Source: Quercus robur (lineage: Eukaryota > Streptophyta > Magnoliopsida > Fagales > Fagaceae). From it: a stretch of DNA of 64,000 nt. Both the position numbers and the translations under genes were made by a program. The DNA is taken from contig NC_065544.1 in the NCBI RefSeq assembly GCF_932294415.1, forward strand, positions 19,443,351 to 19,507,350, given 5' to 3'. Shown in pieces: positions 49,401 through 59,267 of the stretch (the first letter of the stretch is position 1; the number at the start of each line of letters is the position of its first letter). Below the pieces are notes generated by a model, which was given only the letters and a program-made list of their open reading frames with translations, made no database searches and was not told the origin of the DNA.

Positions 49401-52400
49401 ATGTCTGATGACAACGTTTTTTCTTTTTAATGACAAGGAATCCCGGAGACCGTGCAAAGCATCGTATCTTTTTACTCAGGTAAACGCTGGAACCATGTGA
49501 CTCACCCACATCACATAGATCAGTTAAGTCATTGGCTTTGCCAATGGGACGTAGCCCCTAGAGTTGTTTGCACCCAAGGGGATTTGAACCTTAGACTTGG
49601 AGGGAGCATACCACCAAGACCAAGGCTTTGACTACTTGAGCCAACCCCTAGGGGCTAATGTTTCATGACAATGTTATAAAGAAATGTGTACGAAAAGGTC
49701 TATCACATCAGCAATTGCAGTTTGCACGGTGACGATAATGCAGGGTAAGGAACTAAGGATAGCATTGAGGCACTTTAGAACTTGAAGCAGTAAATTGGAA
49801 CAATAGATAATAATTCAAAGATGAAATTGAAAATTGAAAACTGACTTATAGTTTAGATAACAAAATCATATTTTGACCTTATTCTATTCAAATGTTAATG
49901 TCCTATAGCTTGGTATATAAGGGCTACAATCTATGATTCCTACTAAATATCAGTAGCCCTAATCTAAGGAGACCCCTGTAATAATGCAAAGTCCTTTTTA
50001 TTGATGAGTAATAACAACTTTATTAATAAAAAGGAGAATATTTCATGTACATTGGAAGTTTAGACAGAAAAATCCTAAAAAACTCACACTCCAATCAATT
50101 ACATTTGAAAAGAATGGGAATCAAGAAAATCTACAATGGAACTCATATTACTTGTGCCTATGAAATTTGCAAAGGAAATAAGGGAATTTGATCTCTTCAA
50201 ACTCTTTTGTCTCTTATCAGTAAGGATAAAAAAATTACTAGATTTGTAAAGAGGAAATGAGGACAAGGGTAACATTGAAATCCTTTTCAAATCCCGGGAT
50301 TAGGGACCAAATTTATAAGTCTTCAATTTAATTTATTGCTTTACTACCCATTGGCCCATTCACAAAAAAATTAAAAATTTTAGTGTTGTCGGCAGCATAA
50401 GCTTTTACTGTAACAAAGAAAAAAACCATTAAATCCATGAAATTTTTTTTTTTTTTTGATAAGTCATTAAATCCATGAAAATTGAAAGAAGACAAAGCAG
50501 AGGCCCTTGATAGAAAAATCTTTGCTATACAAACCATGTACTACAATGAACCCATAGCAAGGTATTTAGTATCTACAGTAGGCTAAATCCTAAATTTACA
50601 AGACTTGCAATACAAGTAGAATTAGGATTTCTTTGCTTGCACACTAAGTAGGATTGGACTAGGATTTCTTTACTTGCACACCAAGTATTTTTGGAGTTGT
50701 TCCTTGACTAGAAATTTTGCCTTGATATCTTTAACAAAATCAATGCTTAAGCTCACATAATAGCAACACAATCAAACATACAAGAATAGCAGAGCATATA
50801 CATTTTCCATATATGAGATAATCAAAATATAATAAAACATCTCAGGGGTTTTTTGAAAATCCAAATATTTTTTTTTTTTGATAAGTAAGAAAGAAGTATA
50901 TTCAAAAGGCTACCTCATGAAACAGAGGCAGAACAGACAATACAGAGAAAGAAACAAACAGAAAAAAGAAAAGAGAACAAGAAAACAACAAAAAACTAAG
51001 TACAAAGGAGAGAACAAAGGAACAAAGGGAGGGAATCACTAGAGGTGAGTCCCCAAGCCCTAGACCAATCAAATAGAGAACCACAAAAATAAGCGAGCAA
51101 CTGGTCATCGGTTTTGTCCCTGTCCTCAAAAGTACGCCAATTCCGCTCTCTCCAAATACACCACATTAGGCACAACGGAGCTAAATTCCAAATGCTAGAA
51201 GAGTGCTTTCCAAACCAGTTCCACCAACTAAAGAGCATTTCTGCAACCGATCTAGGCAAGACCCAAGAAATCCCAAAAGATCTGAAAATCAAGCTCCACA
51301 ACTTATAAGCTTTTTCACAATGGAGAAGCAAATGATTCACCGTCTCCCCATTGCAACGACACATAATACACTAGTCAACCAGATCAAAGCCTCTACACCG
51401 CAAAGTATCCCCTGTAAGAATCTTCTCCCAAGCTGCAGTCGAAACAAAGAAAGAGATGTGCATGGGGGCCTTAACCTTCCAAATACCTTTCCAAGGAAAA
51501 GTAAAAGGCAAGGGACTTCGAAGCTTGTCGTAAAAGGAGCGAATGTTGAAATCCCCCTTCCTCGACAATTTCCAAATCATGCGATCTCCTTGCTCGGAGT
51601 GAGGTAAACAAGAATCCAAGGTATGAAGAAATTCATCCACCTCTCCCATCTCCCAATCATTAGGATCCCTAAGTAAAGGAACCTTCCAGCTTCTCCGAGC
51701 CTCGGCCCCTAATCTTTCGAGAGACGAGGCCACAGAAGCCTCTCTATTAGTAGCAATCCCATACACAACCGGGAAGGAAAGATGGAGTGGAGAGTCCCCA
51801 CACCACTGATCTGTCCAAAACTTCACTCTATCCCCCACCCCTATCTCAAACCGGATAAACTTGCTAAAAACCTCCCAACCTTTTCGGATACTTCTCCATA
51901 AACCACACCCATGAACACCCCTACCCAGCTTGGAAGACCAACCCCCCCACTCTTCCCCAAACTTCAAAGCTACAACCCTCCTCCAAAGACGAGTCTCCTC
52001 AACCCCAAACTGCCATAACCACTTTCCTAGTAAGGCTTTATTAAAGGTAGTTAATTTCCTAATACCCAAGCCACCATTAACCTTAGGAGCACACACCTTA
52101 TCCCACCCCACCAAATGAACCTTCGACTCCCCCCACAGGAAGTCCCTCTGAATCTTCTCAATTTTATTAGCCACATGCGACGAGATGGTGAAAAGAGACA
52201 AATAGTAAGTAGGAAGGCTGGAAAGCGTGCTCTTGAGCAGCGTCAATCTTCCACCTTTTGACAAATACAACTTCTTTTACCCGGCCAACCTCCGATTAAT
52301 CTTCTCCAAGATAGGATTCCAAATAGAAGGGGACTTATGAGAAGCCCCCAACGGCATACCAAGATAGGTCATAGGCAAGGACCCAATCCGGCAACCCAGA

Positions 52401-53685
52401 ATCTCTGCCAAGGCATGAATATTATTAACCTCCCCTACTGGAACCATCTCACTCTTCAGGACATTAACCTTCAAACCTGTCACAGCCTGAAAACAAAGGA
52501 GAAGCATCCGCACATGAAGGATCTGCTCCACTTCCGCATCACAAAACAGAATAGTATCATCCGCAAATAGAAGACCTCACAACAAAAGCAAACGGTTAAG
52601 GTATTGGAAACGTATGGGTTTACTGCCTGACAGAGTAGATACTGGGATATTATCGGCAGACATGTCAAGATGCCACCACATTACATCGCACCAAAGTATA
52701 CTTTTTGAATATAATTTAACATAACAAATCACCACCATTATGCCATAGAAATTATGGAATGTTGAATCCATTCCTAAATAGTCATTTTCAGCATAACCTA
52801 ATGATAGATTGTTACATGGCGAAAAGGATTGTGTTGCCTGCCACAGGCTCTCCAAGTTGAGTTTTTATTTTTTGGGTCATTGACTAGAAAGCAAGCAGGT
52901 GTGCAGTTCATTATGCAAAAAAAGAAGCAAACTCCTCTCCCAGTATCACATGTAACATGAGTAAATACTTTGTACTATAGCAAGAGTAACAATTATGCCT
53001 AGGTTTGTTTGTTTGTTTGTTTTTGTGTGTGTGGATATGATGGGTTTTGAACCTATCATGTATGCTCCACGATGATTGGTTTTTAGCATCAAGGTAAGAC
53101 ATTAATCAGTTTTTGGTGCATGTGGGATTTGCCTGACCCCTTATTCGACAACGATAAACTTTACCAATTGTGCTAACTAAGCTAACTAGAATCCAAAGTA
53201 CACCTGGTACCAACACATTGTTCAAAAAAACATTAAAACCCATATGCAAGTGTATTAAAAAAAAAGTTACAAATAAACTATTACAACTTCAAGAAAGCAT
53301 GCATTACCTTCATATTGAACAACCCGTGCCGGAGTCCCCGGATAAGTGTTCTCATTGCCCTCCCATCTAACTGTTATTTTAATCCTATACCATCTACATA
53401 AATAAAATACATGAAAAGAATCACATTACCAAGTAGAAATTACCCAAACAAACAAACGCAAATTGATAACGACATATAAAGAATTATAATTTACCCTTTT
53501 TGGTAAAGGTCGAGATTGTGAAACCTATGGATGTAAATGGCGATTTCATGAGTAGCATCAAGAGTAGGCAGTTGCTGCTGCTGCTGTTGTTGTTGTGGTG
53601 GTGGTGGAGGTGGTGTTGGCAGCAACCTCTTAGCTGACCAATTTCTACAACTCAGACCAATCAACCACCTAAGTTTCCGAAACAT
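37430..53685 (-). CDS. FAM135/ZW18-like putative serine esterase (DUF676), 15 coding exons
   Basis: Exons on the minus strand: 53685-53495, 53393-53308, 47578-47424, 46589-46525, 46319-46125, 46012-45958, 44177-43842, 43737-43604, 43277-43085, 42924-42865, 42777-42523, 40089-39831, 39753-39548, 38487-38437, 37720-37430. The total is 2,532 nt, 843 aa, with every phase consistent. The start is [14 protein letters not shown]; a Pro6-Gln8 run lies at about 25-38. The N-terminal FAM135 region follows ([57 protein letters not shown]). The C-terminal hydrolase fold has [13 protein letters not shown] (about 566-578), nucleophile elbow GHSIG (Ser650), [18 protein letters not shown] and [14 protein letters not shown] (His754 a likely catalytic histidine). 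The family is a predicted lipase/esterase with unknown substrate. All introns are GT-AG except exon 11-12, which appears GC-AG. The gene looks intact despite many intronic insertions. Confidence 0.93.
38479..38664. repeat. 94-bp tandem duplication across the exon 14 splice acceptor
   Basis: TGTCCTCTTCTGTGAATGGG...CAAAACTATG occurs at 38479-38570 and again at 38573-38664, identical by eye over 92 bp. On the minus strand the unit contains the 3' splice site CCATTCACAG|AAGAGGACA and the first bases of exon 14. The copy at 38573-38664 is a decoy acceptor in the intron. Confidence 0.9.
38950..39400. repeat. Dispersed repeat copy A in intron 13 of the FAM135-like gene
   Basis: Shares with 40975-41420, in the same orientation, CCTAGGAGT..GCACCTAGG, ACAATTTCAA..AAATTTTATTCATC, AGAGTACA/GGAGTACA, CTAACTGACAT and ATAGATAT.TCTTTG.GC. 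About 450 bp, class unknown. Confidence 0.7.
40975..41420. repeat. Dispersed repeat copy B in intron 11 of the FAM135-like gene
   Basis: A diverged partner of 38950-39400. It contains a 20-base C run at 41155-41174 where copy A has a few bases. Confidence 0.7.
41790..42022. mobile_element. Stowaway-type (Tc1/mariner) MITE in intron 11
   Basis: 233 bp with termini CTCCCTCC ... GGAGGGAG, the Stowaway signature, and TA target duplications at 41788-41789 and 42023-42024. Short inverted repeats (CTCCCTCCATCTCT against CTCCCTCCAGCTCT), AT-rich core, no coding. Confidence 0.85.
44654..44698. repeat. Compound trinucleotide repeat in intron 6
   Basis: (AGT)n followed by (GTT)n and (ATT)n, about 45 bp. 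Confidence 0.9.
45185..45745 (-). mobile_element. Decayed LINE fragment in intron 6 of the FAM135-like gene
   Basis: The minus strand shows the zf-RVT region of an L1-type LINE broken by stops ([37 protein letters not shown]). The 3' end is marked by an A-run seen as T at 45184-45194. Same orientation as the host gene. Confidence 0.6.
47373..47384. repeat. C homopolymer next to exon 3 donor
   Basis: Twelve C about 40 bp inside intron 3 of the FAM135-like gene. Confidence 0.9.
48130..48450 (-). mobile_element. LINE fragment (zf-RVT end) in intron 2
   Basis: The minus strand encodes [34 protein letters not shown] and, after a frameshift, [13 protein letters not shown]. These are the zinc-binding and C-terminal parts of a plant L1 polyprotein. 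Both ends are truncated. Confidence 0.65.
48454..48577 (-). mobile_element. tRNA-derived SINE in intron 2
   Basis: Minus strand: an A-box-like GGATAGCGCAATCATTAGGG, a B-box-like AGTTTGAATCTCC, then CTGCTTATC and a 16-A tail (48454-48469). Possible target duplication CATTTTGGT/CATTGTGGT (48446-48454, 48578-48586; one mismatch). Confidence 0.65.
49420..49655 (-). mobile_element. tRNA-derived SINE, about 236 bp, in intron 2
   Basis: Minus strand: starts CCCCTAGGGG, A box TGGCTCAAGTAGT (49632-49644), B box AGGTTCAAATCCC, and ends with A-rich CATTAAAAAGAAAAA. It is flanked by imperfect direct repeats TAATGTCTGATGACAACGTT (49399-49418) and TAATGTTTCATGACAATGTT (49656-49675). Confidence 0.8.
50427..50480 (-). 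mobile_element. Ultra-short retroposon: poly(A) plus 7 bp between 16-bp TSDs
   Basis: CATTAAATCCATGAAA occurs perfectly at 50427-50442 and 50465-50480. Between them lie only 15 T and GATAAGT, that is ACTTATC plus an A tail on the minus strand. This is a target-primed insertion truncated almost to its tail. Confidence 0.85.
50867..52575 (-). mobile_element. 5'-truncated L1-type LINE in intron 2 of the FAM135-like gene
   Basis: On the minus strand it begins inside the reverse transcriptase at [10 protein letters not shown] (FADD catalytic motif, 52556-52567). It runs through [22 protein letters not shown], a stop at the usual AGW position (about 52275), [52 protein letters not shown], the zf-RVT part ([20 protein letters not shown]) and [12 protein letters not shown]. 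It ends ACTTATC plus A tail (T run near 50869-50880). Only a few disabling changes are seen. It shares the gene's orientation. Confidence 0.88.
53576..53618 (-). repeat. Triplet repeat encoding poly-Pro/poly-Gln
   Basis: CCA/CCT x6 then CAA/CAG x8 in exon 1 of the FAM135-like gene. Mixed codons suggest moderate stability. Confidence 0.9.
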
Positions 53686-54275
53686 ATGTACTACTATTTC
53701 CAATTCCGAACCCAAATCCTCAAATCTCTCATCCCATCTTCTCTTTCTATCAAAATCCTCTAAAACCCACCAATATTTCTCCAACACAAACCAAACCCAA
53801 AAAATGAAAAATAAAAATTCTGATTCTTAAATGTTATTAGAATGCAAATTGTTGTTATTGTATGTGATGCGGGTTTAAACTAAAGGGTCGAGGAAATTAA
53901 GGATAAGTTGTTGATATTAGTTTGTAATAATTGTTGGGGGAAAGCGACCACCTTGTACGGCTGAAATGAAATGCTCCAACCAACTCTCAGGTGGGTGTGG
54001 TGGGAGCCATTAATGAAACTCTCAGTAACCAACTCTCTCTCTCTCTCCTTTCAATTTAATAATTTCTTGACTTTCAGTCCAGGACATATTTTTAGAAATT
54101 ATTTATAAAAAAAATTGGCTAAATTTTTTCATAACTTTTGATATTTCGTATAAAAGTAGTATTAATAAATATTCTAGAAACATTCATTAATTAGACCTTT
54201 AATTTATAAGATTAGAATAAGTCAATCTCATCTTTATGTCTAAATAAACAAGAGTGTTGTCTCTTTATAAGAGTA

Positions 54276-54436
54276 ATACTAAGTACAACATTTTCCATAA
54301 TTGCAAACTCTGACTCTTTGTTTTTAGAACAATATTATTTTTACTTGAGTCTATCACTAACACTATTTTTATGCACTAACACAAATGGGTAATGTTAACA
54401 TTTGTGAAAAATGTCGTACCCTAAGTTTTGTTGACT
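54276..54436. mobile_element. MITE-like element
   Basis: ACTAAGTACAACATTTTCCA at the left is mirrored at the right (reverse complement ACTTAGGGTACGACATTTTT). Short, AT-rich, non-coding. Confidence 0.5.
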
Positions 54437-54779
54437 CATTATTCTAGCCACCAACCTAACAAGTCTTAAAGGGGTTTGTGAATTTCTTCGATCTTGATAA
54501 CTTGTGTGGCCTATTTAGTTAACTACGCTAGTTTGGATTGATGCACAAGTTGTGTCAATGGCAATTGGTGTTTACTCTTACATAGTGTTTGATTCAGAGA
54601 ATTTTATATGTTTTATAAATTTGTAGGTTTCAATTAGGTCAATTGGTAAAGTCTCTAATGGTTGAATAAGAGATATGGAATTTAATCCCCACCTACACCA
54701 AAAATCGATTAGTGTCTTGGTTTGATTATAAAGAGTTATCATCAGGTGAAGATGCCATAGGTTAAAACTATCTCAAAAT

Positions 54780-54816
<37 letters not shown>

Positions 54817-55034
54817 AACAATGAATTAAGTCAAATCTCTTAAAATAATAGTTTAAGATCAACAAAATAATGACAAATAATTATGTAAATTTTCATTGGT
54901 TCATAACATTTATGCCTTGTCAATCAAAATTTTTTAAATTTCTGTAGGAGACTAAAATAATTCCAAATAGTCCCGAAAAAAAAAATCCAAATAGGAGATA
55001 AAAATAAATAATTCTTTTACGAATAAAACAAATG

Positions 55035-55175
55035 CTCACAACATTTTTCACAATAAGAGGAGGTGTCAACCCACCATAAGTCAGAATAAAATTAAAAAAA
55101 AAAAAATTCTTGGACCCACCGCAACTCAAAACAAAGATGTTATGAAAATATTATGAGACTTGTATTATTCTTGTG
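55035..55175. mobile_element. MITE-like element (ACAACATTTTTCACAA ends)
   Basis: Left AATGCTCACAACATTTTTCA; the right in reverse complement reads CATAATATTTTCATAACATC. Its ends resemble those at 7430-7640. Confidence 0.45.
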
Positions 55176-56156
55176 TGATACACGACTTGATGATTCATAT
55201 GTAAGTACAAAAATTTAAAATAATTTAAAATAAATTATTAAATAAATGGTAATAATAAATTATTAAATAAGTAAATAATTTTAATAAAAAATTACTTCAA
55301 ATTCTAATTGTTTAGAGTTTAGACTTTATCAGTGTTTATCTATTTTTATATTTTAAAATTCTCTTTGTACTTTGTGTTAATTTCTTAATATAAGATATGG
55401 AATGAGTTTGATCATTACTATTTGGGTTATGTTTAATTTATGCCCTAACTAGCACAAACAATAATAAACAAAATAGTTCCTTAATACCAATTTTTTCCTA
55501 GTTATAGTCTAATTAAAAAAATCAACACACTCACAAATTAAATACAATAACCAAAACCGAAAATCAAAATATATTCAAAAGAGTTAAAGATTTGAGAATA
55601 TAAAAATAAATAAATAAAAACTTACATAAGAGAACCAAGAACTTAAATGAGTGTCCATTATTTTGCTTCTTTATAGTAAACTTCCTTTGATATAATATCA
55701 TGTACGCAAATTCAGAAGCAAAAAATAATAAGTAAGATGAATTTATTATATTAAAACATAAGCTAAAGTTGCATTTTGAAAGAAAAAATACGATAACATG
55801 GGGTGTATTGTGTGGGATTTAATTATAGGAATGACTTATTGGTTATGAAAGATTGTATTAATATTAATTTAATAGGATGCAACTTGAGGAAAAAAAACAA
55901 AAACAAAAATGTGGATTTTGTGGGATTTAAATTTAGAAATTTTTTATAATAGACTTTTTGTTTAAATAGAGTTTAAATTTGTTTTAAATTATTGTTAAAT
56001 CATGTAACTTGAGAAAAAAAACAAAACAAAAACATGGGTTGTATAGAATTTAAGATTAGAAAATTTTGATAATAGACTTTTAGTTTGAATAGAATTTAAA
56101 TTTTGTTTTAAATTATTGTTAAATCTTATGCTTTAGTCAAAAAATATATATATATT

Positions 56157-56649
56157 GTGGGTACCTAAGGCATGCTTGGCAACGTCCTAGGCATTCAAGC
56201 AACGTCCTTGGCCGACCTCAGCATGCTTTGCAACGGGGGGGGGGGGGGGGGGGGGGGTTTTCCTTCGATGTGGGACGCCTAGGTTGCAAAGCATGCCGAA
56301 GTCAACCAAGGACGTTGCAAGCATGCCGAGGACGTTGTAAAGCATGCCGAGGTCGGCCAAGGACGTTGCTTGAATGCCTAGGACGTTGCCAAGCATGCCT
56401 AAACATGCCTTAGGTACCCACAATAAAAGGATCACAGAGATGCTTGGTGGTACACTACTCCATTTGCTTCATAGCTTATAAGGCAGAAAGTGGGGGGGTT
56501 TTCTTTCGATGTGGGACGCCTAGGTTGCAAAGCATGCTGAGGTCAACCAAGGACATTGCAAGCATGCCGAGGACGTTGCCAAGCATGCCGAGGACAGCCA
56601 AGGACGTTGCTTGAATGCCTAGGACGTTGCCAAGCATGCCTTAGGTACC

Positions 56650-56652
<3 letters not shown>
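56157..56652. mobile_element. GC-rich inverted-repeat element between (TA)n tracts
   Basis: Termini GTGGGTACCTAAGGCATG and its exact reverse complement at 56635-56652. It is filled with variants of GCATGCCGAGGACGTTGC in both orientations. One hairpin arm (56158-56234) is repeated inverted at 56341-56418, and a third partial copy is direct at 56500-56652. It contains a 23-G run (56235-56257). Flanks are ATATAT on both sides. No coding capacity; class unknown. Confidence 0.65.
56235..56257 (+). repeat. G homopolymer (23)
   Basis: Uninterrupted G run. The related copy near 56491 has only seven G, so the length is unstable or partly a sequencing artefact. Confidence 0.85.
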
Positions 56653-56687
<35 letters not shown>

Positions 56688-57639
56688 AAAGAAAATGTGG
56701 TTTGTTGTGTGGGATTCAATTTTAAATTTTTTTTATAATAGACTTAGAGTTTGAATAGAATTTAAATTTGTTGAGATTTAAATGATAAATTTTTACTTAA
56801 ATTAAAGAGTTGTTAAATATTATCCCTTAATTGAGGAAATATATCCTAACAAAAAAAATATATAATTAATTTATTAATAAATCTTATCCTTAGTCAAAAC
56901 ATGCGTTGTTGTTTTTTTAAGAAAGAAAACGTGGGTTGTTGTGTAGGATTTAAGTTTATAAATTTTTTAAAATAGACTTTTAGTTTGAATAAGATTTAAA
57001 TTCATTTTAAAAATATATATAATTTAAAATTTTTGAAATTTAAGTAATAAATTTTTACCTAAATTAAACAATTGTTAAATATTATCCCTTAATTGAGGAA
57101 ATATATCCTAACAAAAAATATATATTTAATTTACTAATTAATAAAAGTAGCTTCTTGGTGCAACCACGACTTCTAAACTCAAATTTTATTATATTATATA
57201 TAATGATATGATTTTTTTGTACCCTCTGCTTTCTCAAAAATAATATACACACACTTAAAGATGAATAAGCACTATACTAGATTTTTTTTTTTTCTAATAA
57301 TTTGATAGTTACGATGCAAATGGAGGGATTTGAACTTTGAACGTCTAAATTAGAAACATAAAAAATTTTTTAAAAAAAATGTCAATCAGTTGAACTACAA
57401 GATTCTTAACCAAAATGGTTAAATTTAGTTAGTCAAATTGTATTAAATTGATGGTATAATTGTCACTTTAAAAATTTAAAAGCCATGTATATTCATGTGG
57501 ATATTAAATATATCTAAAAATAATAATTTTAGTTAGTCAAGTGGTATTGAATTAAATTAAGATTCTAAAAAAAGTATTAAATTGATTGTACAAATGTTAC
57601 TTTAAAAATAATAATAATAATAATAATAATAATTGGGAA

Positions 57640-57815
57640 ATGTTAACCGGTTTTTAAGAGCTATTTTTAGAAAAATTTTATTGAGAGAATAATAAAACAA
57701 TAAATATTGTTGACAACTTTTTATATTTCACATGAAAATAGTGTTAAAACTTTCTTATAATGATTTATTAATAATTGTCCTAAGGTCATCTATTAACATA
57801 ACTCATAATAATTTT
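57640..57815. mobile_element. Weak MITE-like element
   Basis: GGGAAATGTTAAC at the left against GGGAAAATTATTATGAGTTA in reverse complement at the right. Short imperfect inverted ends only. Confidence 0.3.
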
Positions 57816-59267
57816 CCCAAACCGTAACATCGTGAATGTTGATCTTTTTAGAAGGAAACCTAGACAAACTCCCAAAATAGAAATTTAAATTCCCTTGAAC
57901 TACCCAACTAAACGACTACTAATCAGTAATTAGAGGAAAAATAAAAATTCCCCCAAGGCTGAATGACAACCTGAATCTTTCGGGGAGTTTGGTGTTGTAG
58001 TGGCCTCACTTCATGTAAGCAATGCTCTGATTAAGATTTAAGAAAGTTGACGACGGGCTGAATTACAACATGAATCTTCTTTTTTTATAAGACTTTTTTC
58101 ATTTAAAAAATTTGATAGAACCACATTTAATATCAACAAAATTCTAATGAAATTATATCTAACGCAAATTAATATGGTATGTAAACATGATTATACTAGG
58201 TTACTAATATTACAAACTGAAAAATAAACTCAGGCTCACAGTTTTGCACAAATTTGATTCGTAATAAGAAACTCACAGGCTTGGTTTGTGCAAGTGCAAG
58301 ACTTGATAAGAAATTATGCAGTAAGACGTACCTAAAGTCTCGAGAGGGCAGTTTTACTTCCAACCAGAGAAGAATTGATCCACAGCACAACAACAAACCA
58401 ATTTGTTGAAACAATATCCTTACTATATGCCATTTTTCTCTCTTTTACCTATACTCTGCCTTCTCAAATTTCAAATGTCGCTCATTTGCAATGAGTAAAA
58501 ATCTTTAAAAAATAGAAAATGCCCAAAGAGAAACACCTGAGTTGGGATTTTTTTTTTTTTAATGGTTGTTAGGTGATGAGTAATGCACGGCAATGACTTA
58601 TCAAGAAGAACAAAAAATCACCGCACCCTATTAGCATGATGATCACTTCATAAGTATAGAGTTCTTGTGAGATAGATGAGCAAGAGCTGAGATTCAAGTC
58701 TCCAAGAAGAAACTTCACACACATATACACTTAGATTAAAATAAAGTAAAATTTCTAAAAAATGCAAGGCATTATTGTTATTGTGTGACAGACGACAGAC
58801 AACCATGGCCATGCACATCAATTTCATATGTATACAAACATCTAATGCAAAATTAGTACAGATTAGTCCAGGTTTATCAGGTCCCCCCTTCCATCAGGGT
58901 GAGGGAAACTAAATGGAATTTTTTTTAAAGTTTCTTTATACAATCTAACTTAGCAAATCCACCAGGTAACTGTCTTGGATATCCCACAAGATGTGGTTTT
59001 TAAGGACAATCATCTTCAGATTCACTTCAAGGTTTTGGCTGCACTCTGCTCCTCTTTAGTCTTTACAAATCAACTCCAACTACTCCTACGAGATAACCAG
59101 TAAGGTAAAGTAACCTGAGATTTTTTTTTCTTTAAATGAATAAACTGACACTTCCTTTTCAATTTATTTTCTCTATTTTATAGCTATAAAGTTGCCTCCC
59201 TACTTCATTCACTCCCTTTTTGCGGCTTCGATAACAGGCCACAGAAACCACAAATTAAAAAACATAT

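Larger units (their letters stand above)
53686..59267. other. Upstream region of the FAM135-like gene and intergenic DNA
   Basis: 5' UTR and promoter of the FAM135-like gene lie next to 53685, but no TATA box was identified. A CT-rich tract (54029-54048) is present. Beyond are MITE-like elements, the GC-rich element at 56157-56652 and (TA)n tracts. No gene supported. Confidence 0.4.

Noticed and set aside
56187-56435. Frames on both strands over the GC-rich element
   Set aside because: Generated by inverted GCATGC/GACGTTGC repeats and the G-run.
58196-58414. Minus-strand frame of 72 codons with hydrophobic parts
   Set aside because: No family recognised, no splice partner found and surrounding DNA is AT-rich intergenic.
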